NCBI GenBank assembly: GCA_007131945.1 | Contig: SLPP01000063.1 | Span: forward strand, 1-7,865 | DNA: 7,865 bases | Reading direction: 5' to 3' | Source: Paracoccaceae bacterium | Lineage (GTDB): Bacteria > Pseudomonadota > Alphaproteobacteria > Rhodobacterales > Rhodobacteraceae | Shown here: piece after piece, positions 1 through 6,506 of the stretch | Layout of the letters: each line of letters begins with the position of its first letter | How positions within the stretch are numbered: the stretch's first letter is position 1 | The notes under the pieces: generated by a model | Database searches by the model: none | Told to the model about the DNA's origin: nothing | The model's input: the letters and a program-made list of their open reading frames with translations, nothing else | Made by a program: the position numbers and the translations under genes

Positions 1-37
1 GCCCGGCCCGCGCCGGCCGCCCGCGGCGGGGCCCTCT

Positions 38-60
38 CGCCGCGCGCGCAGCGCGCGGCG
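38..60. repeat. Inverted repeat, 10-bp arms, 3-base loop
   Basis: Arm CGCCGCGCGC (38-47) is the exact reverse complement of GCGCGCGGCG (51-60), with loop GCA. It would form a very stable hairpin in RNA from either strand. No U-tract follows on either side, so it may be a Rho-associated or processing hairpin, or simply a product of base composition. Confidence 0.6.
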
Positions 61-84
61 CCCGGCCCAACGCGAGGAAGGTTC

Positions 85-101
85 GTGCGCGGAACGCGCA
101 C
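85..101. repeat. Inverted repeat, 6-bp arms, 5-base loop
   Basis: GTGCGC (85-90) and GCGCAC (96-101) are exact reverse complements around the loop GGAAC. It lies within the hairpin-dense region downstream of the cation transporter. Its role is unknown. Confidence 0.5.
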
Positions 102-166
102 AGCCTGACGAGCGGCGGGAGCACCTCCGGGGCCTTGTTCCTGCGGTCGGCGACGATGCGGCGCGG

Positions 167-182
167 GCGCCGCCGGCGGCGC
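167..182 (-). terminator. Possible terminator hairpin after the cation transporter gene
   Basis: A perfect 16-base palindrome begins three bases beyond the TGA stop of the minus-strand transporter gene. In RNA it could fold as a 6-bp GC stem with a 4-base loop. No T-run follows on the minus strand, so this is a weak terminator call. Its position directly after the stop is the main reason for listing it. Confidence 0.3.
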
Positions 183-184
183 GC

Positions 185-1087
185 TCAGCCCTTCGCCTTG
201 CGGCCCGAGCCGGGGCCGACCGGGTCGGTGTGGATGATCACCTCGGCATCGGGGAAGGCGGCTTCCAGCGCGTGTTCGAGCCCGTCGGCGACGGCATGCG
301 CCTCGTTGAGCGTGATCCGGCCGTCGATCTCGACATGCAGCGAGATGAAGAGCCGTGAGCCGGCGGTGCGCGTCTTCAGGTCGTGCCAGCCGGCAAGCCC
401 CGGCCAGTCATCGGCGATGGCGCGGATGCGCTCGAGCACCGCCTCGTCGGCCGAGCGGTCCATCAGCGCGTCCCAGGCACCGCGGCCGATCCGCAGCCCG
501 CTGACGGCGAGCCAGAGCGCGGCGAGAAGCGCGATCACCGTGTCGACATGCCCCACCCCCCAGAGCGCCGAGGCGGCGAGCGCGACCAGCACGCCGGCGG
601 TGGGCAGCAGATCCGAGAGATAATGCAGCGAATCGGCCGCCACCACCCGGTTGCCGGTGCGCCGGGCGACGAAGCGCAGCCACAGGACCAGCGCCCCGGT
701 CAGCACCAGCGAGACGAGCATCACCGCGATGCCCACCCCCTCGGCGGCGATCGCCGGCGGCTCGGGCGCGACCAGCCGGCCGATGGCCAGCGCGCCGATC
801 AGCCCGGCCGAGCCGAGGACGATGATCGCCTGCAGGAAGGCGGCCAGGTCCTCGGCCGAGGTATGGCCGAAGGCATGGTCCTGGTCGGCGGGCCGCGCGG
901 CATAGGCGATGGCGGCAAGCGCGCCCGCCGACATCACCAGGTCGAGCACGTTGTCGGCGAGCGAGGCCGCGACGCTCAGCGCCCCGGTGGCGATCAGCGC
1001 GGCGAGCTTGAGCGCGATCAGCGCGATCGCGACCGTGACCGAGGCGATCCCGGCCGAGAGATTGAGACGCCGGTGCGCTGCCTGCAT
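185..1087 (-). CDS. fieF: FieF/YiiP-like cation diffusion facilitator (divalent metal:proton antiporter)
   Basis: This inner-membrane exporter is predicted to move Zn(II), and possibly Fe(II) or Cd(II), out of the cytoplasm in exchange for protons, working as a homodimer. It has 300 residues, the same length as E. coli FieF. The transport site appears as D45 and D49 in helix 2 and H155 and D159 in helix 5, the Asp-Asp-His-Asp set typical of Zn/Cd members. The loop site D68, H71 and H75 is present. The cytoplasmic domain, from about residue 210, carries H235, H251, H264, H286 and D288, matching YiiP H232, H248, H261, H283 and D285 with a constant offset. The ATG at 1087-1085 has a good GGGGAGG ribosome site five bases upstream. 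It is transcribed away from the transporter operon, with no evident functional link. Family assignment is firm; the physiological metal is inferred. Confidence 0.93.
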   Translation of the reverse strand: MQAAHRRLNLSAGIASVTVAIALIALKLAALIATGALSVAASLADNVLDLVMSAGALAAIAYAARPADQDHAFGHTSAEDLAAFLQAIIVLGSAGLIGALAIGRLVAPEPPAIAAEGVGIAVMLVSLVLTGALVLWLRFVARRTGNRVVAADSLHYLSDLLPTAGVLVALAASALWGVGHVDTVIALLAALWLAVSGLRIGRGAWDALMDRSADEAVLERIRAIADDWPGLAGWHDLKTRTAGSRLFISLHVEIDGRITLNEAHAVADGLEHALEAAFPDAEVIIHTDPVGPGSGRKAKG

Positions 1088-1284
1088 GCGAGCCTCCCCG
1101 GAAGCGCGCGCAGCATAGCGGCGGGCGGCGCCGCGACCAAGGGGGCTGACCCGCTCGCCCGCCCGTCACACCCGGCGGTAACAATTCGTAAGGTTCCGGA
1201 AAAAGTGCGGCAAAACTTGCCCGTCACGAAGGGCGAAACGAAGGCTGGGGGCGGAGGGGCCCCCTGCCCGCGTCGGGGAGGAGA
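1088..1284. promoter_or_regulatory. Divergent intergenic region with A/T-richer promoter candidate
   Basis: This 197-base gap must hold the promoters for the minus-strand metal exporter and the plus-strand ligase-transporter operon. Most of it is very GC-rich, but about 1178-1245 is clearly richer in A and T, which is where promoter elements are expected. Within it are the palindrome TTCCGGAA (1194-1201) and a direct repeat ACGAAGG at 1227-1233 and 1239-1245, 12 bases apart start to start, which could be operator half-sites. No convincing -35/-10 pair was found on either strand. Near the ligase start, the palindrome AGGGGCCCCT (1256-1265) and the small stem CCCG/CGGG (1267-1270 with 1274-1277) could affect access to the ribosome site. 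Confidence 0.5.
1275..1283 (+). promoter_or_regulatory. Ribosome binding site of the acyl-CoA synthetase gene
   Basis: GGGGAGGAG is a strong Shine-Dalgarno sequence. From its GGAGG core (1277-1281) only three bases separate it from the ATG at 1285, which is short, whereas the in-frame GTG at 1291 would be nine bases away. Either codon may be the real start; the proteins would differ by two residues. Confidence 0.7.
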
Positions 1285-3258
1285 ATGACGGTGAGTTCGA
1301 CCGCGACCGAGACGGCCCTGCAGTCGGTGCCCGCGCTGCTGGCGCGCAACGCCACCCGCTATCCCAGCGCCACCGCCTATCGCGAGAAGGAATTCGGCAT
1401 CTGGCAGCACTGGACCTGGGCCGAGGTCGCCGAGGAAGTGCGCGCCATGGCGATGGGCTTCCTGGCGCTGGGCATGGCGCGCGGCGACTATGTCGCCATC
1501 ATCGGCCGCAACCGCCCCGCGCTCTACTGGTCGATGGTCGCGGCGCAGTCGGTGGGCGCGATCCCGGTGCCGCTCTACCAGGACGCGGCGGCCGAGGAGA
1601 TGGCCTATGTCCTCGACCATTGCGGTGCGCGCTTCGTCGTCTGCGGCGACCAGGAGCAGGTCGACAAGGTCCTCGAGGTGCAGGAGACGGTCAAGTGCAT
1701 CGAGGAGATCATGTACCTCGACAAGCGCGGCATGCGGAAATACGACCACACGCACATGAACTGGCTGATGGACGTGCAGGCCGAGGGGCGCGCCGGGCAT
1801 CAGCGGTTCGAGGCCGAGCTCGACAAGCGGCTGGCCGAGCTCAACTTGGACAGCACCTGCGTGATGCTCTACACCTCGGGCACGACCGGCAAGCCCAAGG
1901 GCGTGGTGCTGTCGAACCGCAACATCATCGAGACCTCGAAGGCCTCGGCCGAGTTCGATCGCCTCAGCCCGACCGACGAGATCCTCGCCTATCTGCCGAT
2001 GGCCTGGGTCGGCGACTTCATCTTCGCCATCGGCCAGGCCTACTGGGTCGGCTTCTGCGTCAACTGCCCCGAATCCGACCAGACGATGATGACCGACCTG
2101 CGCGAGATCGGTCCGACCTATTTCTTCGCCCCGCCGCGCATCTTCGAGACGATGCTGACGCAGGTGATGATCCGCATGGAGGATGCCGGGCGGCTGAAGA
2201 AGCGGCTGTTCGACAACTACATGGAGCATGCCCGCAAGGTCGGCCCGGCGATCCTCGACGGCAAGCCGGTCTCGGCCGCGGACCGGGCGAAATACGCGCT
2301 GGGGAACCTGCTGGTCTTCGGGCCGCTGAAGAACACGCTCGGCCTGAGCCGGGTCCGCGTCGCCTATACCGCCGGCGAGGCGATCGGGCCCGAGATCTTC
2401 GACTTCTTCCGCTCGCTGGGGATCAACCTCAAGCAGCTCTACGGGCAGACCGAGGCGAGCGTGTTCATCACCCAGCAGCCCGATGGCGAGGTGCGCTCGG
2501 ACACGGTCGGCGTCCCCTCGCCCGGCGTCGAGGTGAGGATCGCCGAGTCGGGCGAGGTCTACTACCGCTCGCCCGGGGTCTTCGTCGAATACTACAAGAA
2601 CGCCGAGTCGACCGCGTCCACGAAGGATGCCGAGGGCTGGGTGGCGACGGGCGATGCCGGCTTCTTCGAGGAGGGCACCGGCCATCTGCGCATCATCGAC
2701 CGCGCCAAGGATGTCGGCAAGATGGCGGATGGCAGCCTGTTCGCGCCGAAATACGTCGAGAACAAGCTGAAGTTCTATCCCAACATCCTCGAGGCGGTGG
2801 TCTTCGGCGCCGGCCGCGACCGCTGCGTGGCGTTCATCAACATCGACCTCACCGCCGTCGGCAACTGGGCCGAGCGCAACAACATCGCCTATTCGAGCTA
2901 CCAGGAACTGGCCGGCCATCCGAAGGTGCTGGAGATGATCCAGAACCATGTCGAGGAGACCAACGCCTCGATCGCCGAGGACAAGATGCTCTCGGGCTGC
3001 CAGGTGCACCGCTTCCTCGTGCTGCACAAGGAACTCGACGCCGATGACGGGGAACTCACCCGCACCCGCAAGGTCCGTCGCCGGATCATCGAGGAGAAGT
3101 TCGCCGACCTGATCGACGCGCTCTATTCCGGCAAGGACGAGATCTACACCGAGACCGAGGTGACCTACGAGGACGGCCGCAAGGGCAAGATCAAGGCGAC
3201 GCTGGAATTGCGCGACGCCAAGGTCCACAAGGTCGCGCAGAAGCTGGCGGCGGAATGA
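1285..3258 (+). CDS. Long-chain-type acyl-CoA synthetase (AMP-binding enzyme)
   Basis: This 657-residue enzyme is predicted to activate a carboxylic acid with ATP to an acyl-adenylate and then to an acyl-CoA. The ATP-binding P-loop YTSGTTGKPKG is at 196-206, the A5 motif YGQTE at 386-390, the A7 aspartate in TGD at 455-457, the hinge region DRAKD at 472-476, and the C-terminal LTRTRKVRR segment with candidate lysine K596 at 591-599. Length and the C-terminal motif resemble long-chain acyl-CoA synthetases. Oddities are a Trp (W241) in YLPMAW where the A4/gate motif usually has His, a divergent segment after the hinge, and about 45 residues of charged tail. No signal peptide or membrane helix is evident. 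Its stop overlaps the next start (ATGA), and a Liv-type transporter follows, so the acid it activates is probably the imported one. Substrate chain length or class cannot be read; fatty, dicarboxylic or aromatic acids are all possible. Confidence 0.9.
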   Translation: MTVSSTATETALQSVPALLARNATRYPSATAYREKEFGIWQHWTWAEVAEEVRAMAMGFLALGMARGDYVAIIGRNRPALYWSMVAAQSVGAIPVPLYQDAAAEEMAYVLDHCGARFVVCGDQEQVDKVLEVQETVKCIEEIMYLDKRGMRKYDHTHMNWLMDVQAEGRAGHQRFEAELDKRLAELNLDSTCVMLYTSGTTGKPKGVVLSNRNIIETSKASAEFDRLSPTDEILAYLPMAWVGDFIFAIGQAYWVGFCVNCPESDQTMMTDLREIGPTYFFAPPRIFETMLTQVMIRMEDAGRLKKRLFDNYMEHARKVGPAILDGKPVSAADRAKYALGNLLVFGPLKNTLGLSRVRVAYTAGEAIGPEIFDFFRSLGINLKQLYGQTEASVFITQQPDGEVRSDTVGVPSPGVEVRIAESGEVYYRSPGVFVEYYKNAESTASTKDAEGWVATGDAGFFEEGTGHLRIIDRAKDVGKMADGSLFAPKYVENKLKFYPNILEAVVFGAGRDRCVAFINIDLTAVGNWAERNNIAYSSYQELAGHPKVLEMIQNHVEETNASIAEDKMLSGCQVHRFLVLHKELDADDGELTRTRKVRRRIIEEKFADLIDALYSGKDEIYTETEVTYEDGRKGKIKATLELRDAKVHKVAQKLAAE

Positions 3259-3518
3259 GCGAGGCGCCCGACAGCCAGGGGCGCGGCCCCTATATCGCCG
3301 CCGGCGCGCTGGCGCTGGCGGGGCTCCTGGTCGCCTTCGCGCTGGTCCGCTTCTTCCCCGAATTCCTCAAGCCGGCGATCAGCGGCGCGATCACCGGCGC
3401 CTTCGGGGTGCTGGCGCTGCAGCGGCTCTGGCCCGGCCTGCCGCTCTCGAAACTGCATTTCATCATCGGCTCGATCATCGCCTACGGGATCGTGGTCGGC
3501 CTTGTGGGGAGGCTCTGA
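3255..3518 (+). CDS. Small three-helix membrane protein of unknown function
   Basis: This 87-residue protein matches no family I recognise. It has a short polar N-terminus (1-12), then three hydrophobic segments at about 13-31, 40-58 and 67-85, with almost no loops beyond a few charged residues (R32, E36, K39, R57, K66). Small-residue spacings such as G44/G48, G72/A76 and G78/G82 suggest tight helix packing. The gene starts inside the ligase stop codon (ATGA at 3255-3258) with no clear ribosome site of its own, implying translation coupled to the ligase. It ends three bases before the LivG-type gene, whose GGGGAGG ribosome site (3506-3512) lies inside it. This placement argues that it is real and works with the ligase or transporter, perhaps as a membrane anchor or accessory subunit. 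That role is inference. Confidence 0.8.
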   Translation: MSEAPDSQGRGPYIAAGALALAGLLVAFALVRFFPEFLKPAISGAITGAFGVLALQRLWPGLPLSKLHFIIGSIIAYGIVVGLVGRL

Positions 3519-3521
3519 GCG

Positions 3522-4343
3522 ATGCTCGACACCCAGCCGGAGGGCTACACCACCGCCGACGGCCGCAAGATCGGCGGCGTCGTGATGGAGATGAAGAACA
3601 TCACGCTGCGCTTCGGCGGCGTGGTGGCGATCAAGGACATCAGCTTCGATGTCCGCGAGGGCGAGATCCGCGCCATCATCGGCCCGAACGGCGCCGGCAA
3701 GTCGTCGATGCTGAACGTGATCTCGGGCTTCTACCATCCGCAGGAGGGCGAGGTCTGGTACAAGGGCGCGCGCCGGCCGCGGATGCGTCCCTACCAGGTC
3801 GCCCGCCAGGGGATCGCGCGCACCTTCCAGAACATCGCGCTCTTCGAGGGGATGTCGGTCCTCGACAACATCATGACCGGGCGGCTCAATCACATGAAGT
3901 CGGGCTTCTTCAGCCAGGCGCTGTGGTGGGGGCCGGCGGCGAAGGAAGAGGCCGAGAACCGCGAGAAGGTCGAGAAGGTGATCGACTTCCTCGAGATCCA
4001 GCACATCCGCAAGACGCCGGTGCGGCGGCTGCCCTACGGGCTGAAGAAGCGGGTGGAGCTTGCCCGCGCGCTCGCCGCCGAGCCCTCGATCCTGCTCCTC
4101 GACGAGCCGATGGCCGGCATGAATGTCGAGGAGAAGGAGGACATGAGCCGCTTCGTCCTCGACGTCAACGACGAGTTCGGCACCACGATCGTGCTGATCG
4201 AGCACGACATGGGCGTGGTCATGGACCTCTCGGACCGCGTCGTGGTGATGGATTACGGCAAGAAGATCGGCGACGGCACCCCGGACGAGGTGCGCAGCAA
4301 CGAGGAAGTCATCAAGGCCTATCTGGGGGTCAGCCATGACTGA
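3522..4343 (+). CDS. livG: LivG-type ABC transporter ATP-binding protein
   Basis: This 273-residue cytoplasmic ATPase would power import through the two permeases encoded next. Visible motifs are Walker A GPNGAGKS (54-61), the Q-loop glutamine Q103 in ARTFQN, Walker B ILLLDE (190-195) and the H-loop histidine H228. The C-terminal GTPDEVRSNEEVIKAYLG (252-269) is the hallmark tail of branched-chain amino acid-type ATPases. The signature motif reads LPYGL (170-174) rather than LSGGQ; LivG proteins commonly carry LSYGQ-like versions, but here both the Ser and the Gln are replaced. An N-terminal extension of about 20 residues precedes the ABC fold. The ATG is nine bases after a GGGGAGG ribosome site. 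The family is certain; the substrate of the system is not, and liv naming reflects homology only. Confidence 0.94.
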   Translation: MLDTQPEGYTTADGRKIGGVVMEMKNITLRFGGVVAIKDISFDVREGEIRAIIGPNGAGKSSMLNVISGFYHPQEGEVWYKGARRPRMRPYQVARQGIARTFQNIALFEGMSVLDNIMTGRLNHMKSGFFSQALWWGPAAKEEAENREKVEKVIDFLEIQHIRKTPVRRLPYGLKKRVELARALAAEPSILLLDEPMAGMNVEEKEDMSRFVLDVNDEFGTTIVLIEHDMGVVMDLSDRVVVMDYGKKIGDGTPDEVRSNEEVIKAYLGVSHD

Positions 4344-4381
4344 ACGGGTTTCCAGGGCGCCGGGATCGGGGAGACGCGCTT

Positions 4382-5368
4382 ATGCCTGACACTTTGCTTT
4401 TCGCGCTCGAGGCCGCGGCGAACGGCCTGACGGCGGGGGTGATGTACGCGCTCGTCGCGCTCGGCTTCGTGCTGATCTTCAAGGCAAGCGGCATCTTCAA
4501 CTTCAGCCAGGGCGTCATGGCGCTCTTCGCGGCGCTGACGCTCGTCGGCCTGCAGACCGGGCAGATCCCCTTCTCGCACCTGATCAACGCGATGTTCGGC
4601 ACCCGGCTGCACCATTTCGGCTGGACGCTGCCGACGCTCGTGGCCATCGCCGGCACGGTGGTGGTGATGGTCGCCTTCGCCTGGCTGGTCGAGCGGCTGA
4701 TCTTCCGGCATCTGGTCAACCAGGAGCCGATCATCCTGTTCATGGCGACGATCGGGCTGGCCTATTTCCTCGAGGGGCTCGGCGACATCATGTGGGGGGC
4801 CGAGGTCAAGCGGCTCGATGTCGGCATCCCGCAGGGCATGTCGCCGGTGGTCGACGACGTCACCTATGCCTGGTTCGGCTACGGCTTCTACATGGACACG
4901 CTCGAACTCTGGGCGGCGCTGATCGCCGGCGTCCTGGTCCTGTCGCTGATCCTGTTCTCGCAATACACCAAGCAGGGCCGGGCGCTGCGCGCGGTCGCCG
5001 ACGACCACCAGGCGGCGCTGAGCGTCGGCATCAGCCTGCGCTTCATCTGGGTGCTGGTCTGGTCGCTTGCCGGCATCGTCGCGCTGGTCGCGGGAATGAT
5101 GTGGGGGGCGAAGTCGGGCGTGCAGTTCTCGCTCTCGCTGATCGCGCTGAAGGCGCTGCCGGTCCTGATCCTCGGCGGCTTCACCTCGATCCCCGGCGCC
5201 ATCGTCGGCGGGCTGATCATCGGCGTCGGCGAGCGGCTCTTCGACTTCTTCATGGGCCCGATCATCGGCGGCGCCACCGAGAACTGGTTCGCCTACATGC
5301 TGGCGCTCGTCTTCCTGCTGTTCCGGCCGCAGGGGCTGTTCGGCGAAAAGATCATCGAGAGGGTCTGA
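4382..5368 (+). CDS. livH: LivH-type ABC transporter permease
   Basis: This 328-residue inner-membrane permease would pair with the LivM-type protein to form the import channel. It has about eight hydrophobic segments, roughly at 8-34, 37-58, 80-102, 115-138, 175-194, 219-241, 250-290 and 300-315. The N-terminal region with GVMYALVALGFVLIF followed by FNFSQG is typical of LivH proteins. The cytoplasmic ATPase-contact loop is seen as GRALRAVADD (199-208). The C-terminus ends in FRPQGLFG, matching the usual LivH ending. GGGGAG (4368-4373) lies eight bases before the ATG. It is separated from livG by 38 bases that contain a 17-codon open frame, and from livM by four bases. The gene is intact; transported substrate unknown. 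Confidence 0.94.
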   Translation: MPDTLLFALEAAANGLTAGVMYALVALGFVLIFKASGIFNFSQGVMALFAALTLVGLQTGQIPFSHLINAMFGTRLHHFGWTLPTLVAIAGTVVVMVAFAWLVERLIFRHLVNQEPIILFMATIGLAYFLEGLGDIMWGAEVKRLDVGIPQGMSPVVDDVTYAWFGYGFYMDTLELWAALIAGVLVLSLILFSQYTKQGRALRAVADDHQAALSVGISLRFIWVLVWSLAGIVALVAGMMWGAKSGVQFSLSLIALKALPVLILGGFTSIPGAIVGGLIIGVGERLFDFFMGPIIGGATENWFAYMLALVFLLFRPQGLFGEKIIERV

Positions 5369-5372
5369 GATC

Positions 5373-6449
5373 ATGATCTACCGTGAAGCCGGCGACTTCA
5401 AGACGACCTACGCCGCCGACAACCAGACCTTCCCGATCAAGGGCGACCGCTACGCCTATTACCTGGTGCTGGCCCTCGCGCTCGGCGTGATGCCGCTGAT
5501 CATCACCGACTACTGGACGAACGCGATCATCATCCCCTTCCTGATCTACACGATCGCGGCCCTGGGGCTGAACATCCTGATCGGCTATTGCGGCCAGCTC
5601 AGCCTCGGAACCGGCGGCTTCATGGCGGTTGGCGCCTATGCCAGCTTCAAGCTGATGACCGCATTCCCCGAACTCAGCATCGTCTTCGTGGTGCTGCTCG
5701 CCGGGCTCTGCACCGCCGCGGTCGGGGTCGCCTTCGGCCTGCCCTCGCTGAGGATCAAGGGCTTCTACCTCGCCGTGGCGACGCTGGCGGCGCAGTTCTT
5801 CCTGATCTGGCTCTTCACCCGCACGCCCTGGTTCTTCAACTACTCGCCCACCGGCATGATCTCGGCGCCGACCCGCACCGTCTTCGGCTATGCGGTGACC
5901 GGGCCGCGGGCGAGCGCGGTGTCGATGTATCTCTTCTGCCTGGCGTTCCTCATCGGGCTGGCTTGGCTCGCGCGCAACCTCACCCGCGGCACGCTGGGGC
6001 GCAAGTGGATGGCGATCCGCGACATGGACATCGCCGCCGAGATCATCGGCGTCAACCCGCTGATCGCCAAGCTCTCGGCCTTCGCCGTCTCGTCCTTCTA
6101 TGTCGGCATCGCCGGGGCGCTTCTCTTCGTCGTCTACCTGGGCTCGGTCGAGGCCGGCGAGGCCTTCGGGATCACGGTCTCCTTCCTGGTCCTGTTCATG
6201 GTCATCATCGGCGGGCTGGGCTCGATCCTCGGATCGTTCCTCGGCGCCTTCTTCCTCGTCGTCGGGCCGGTGCTCTTGAAGATCCTGCTCGTCGACAACC
6301 TGCGCTGGTCCAGCGACCTCGCGGCGCATCTCGAGATCATGATCATCGGCCTCCTGATCATCGTCTTCCTGGTGCTGGAGCCGCACGGCCTGACCGCGCT
6401 CTGGCGAACCATCAAGGAAAAGCTTCGCCTCTGGCCCTTCCCGCACTGA
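5373..6449 (+). CDS. livM: LivM-type ABC transporter permease
   Basis: This 358-residue inner-membrane protein is the second permease of the importer. After a hydrophilic N-terminal stretch of about 25 residues come multiple membrane helices. The LivM hallmark LGLNILIGYCGQLSLG is present with N67, Y72, C73, G74 and Q75. The ATPase-contact loop is at 209-227 and contains GRKWMAIRDMDIAAEIIGV. The C-terminus carries LEPHGL, a variant of the RPRGL-like ending common in the family. GAGAGGG (5357-5363) is nine bases before the ATG, inside the end of livH, and the two genes are only four bases apart. Nothing appears broken. Family assignment is strong by motifs and by order in the operon. Confidence 0.94.
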   Translation: MIYREAGDFKTTYAADNQTFPIKGDRYAYYLVLALALGVMPLIITDYWTNAIIIPFLIYTIAALGLNILIGYCGQLSLGTGGFMAVGAYASFKLMTAFPELSIVFVVLLAGLCTAAVGVAFGLPSLRIKGFYLAVATLAAQFFLIWLFTRTPWFFNYSPTGMISAPTRTVFGYAVTGPRASAVSMYLFCLAFLIGLAWLARNLTRGTLGRKWMAIRDMDIAAEIIGVNPLIAKLSAFAVSSFYVGIAGALLFVVYLGSVEAGEAFGITVSFLVLFMVIIGGLGSILGSFLGAFFLVVGPVLLKILLVDNLRWSSDLAAHLEIMIIGLLIIVFLVLEPHGLTALWRTIKEKLRLWPFPH

Positions 6450-6506
6450 CGGGGCGGGCCCGCTTCACCTGCCACCCAAGCATCATCATCAATGGGAGGA
6501 AAACCG
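6450..6506 (+). promoter_or_regulatory. livM to binding-protein gap with palindrome and ribosome site
   Basis: This 57-base gap is the longest within the operon. It holds the perfect palindrome GCGGGCCCGC (6454-6463), a CAT-repeat stretch (6481-6489) and the strong Shine-Dalgarno GGGAGGA (6494-6500). The Shine-Dalgarno core is seven bases before the ATG at 6507. An ATG at 6492 overlaps this site and so is not a plausible start. The wider gap and strong ribosome site fit the higher expression usually needed for a binding protein; no separate promoter is evident. Confidence 0.6.

Larger units (their letters stand above)
1..184. other. GC-rich hairpin-dense intergenic region
   Basis: No convincing gene is seen in this stretch, which lies downstream of the minus-strand cation transporter. 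Bases 1-66 are almost entirely G and C. The region contains several separate inverted repeats: 38-60 (10-bp arms), 85-101 (6-bp arms), 118-128 (4-bp arms) and 167-182 (16-base palindrome). No T-run follows any of them on either strand, so classic intrinsic termination is not shown. The region could be a terminator or transcript-stabilising zone, a dispersed intergenic element, or the edge of a neighbouring gene outside the window. Extreme GC content makes chance palindromes common, so function is uncertain. Confidence 0.5.

Noticed and set aside
1218..1246. TTGCCC as a -35 promoter element
   Set aside because: No acceptable -10 hexamer occurs at the right spacing downstream (GAAGGC at 17 bases), so no specific promoter is called.
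135..1288. Plus-strand open frames opposite the metal exporter
   Set aside because: Their products are Arg/Ser/Ala- or Gly/Arg-rich with no domains, while the minus strand encodes a full FieF-like protein.
1018..3228. Very long minus-strand open frame opposite the ligase gene
   Set aside because: Its product is low-complexity and rich in Arg, Asp, His and Leu, and it lies antisense to a gene with clear enzyme motifs and a good ribosome site. It is a by-product of high GC codon bias.
5368..5379. 12-base palindrome AGATCATGATCT over the livM start codon
   Set aside because: Palindromes of this length are expected about once or twice by chance in a window this size, and it sits inside an operon.
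3165..6446. Further long minus-strand open frames opposite the transporter genes
   Set aside because: All give charged, repetitive products with no recognisable domain and lie opposite intact LivG, LivH and LivM genes.
6492..6506. ATG at 6492 as start of the binding protein
   Set aside because: It overlaps the GGGAGGA ribosome site, and adding five residues before the signal peptide is less plausible than the start at 6507.
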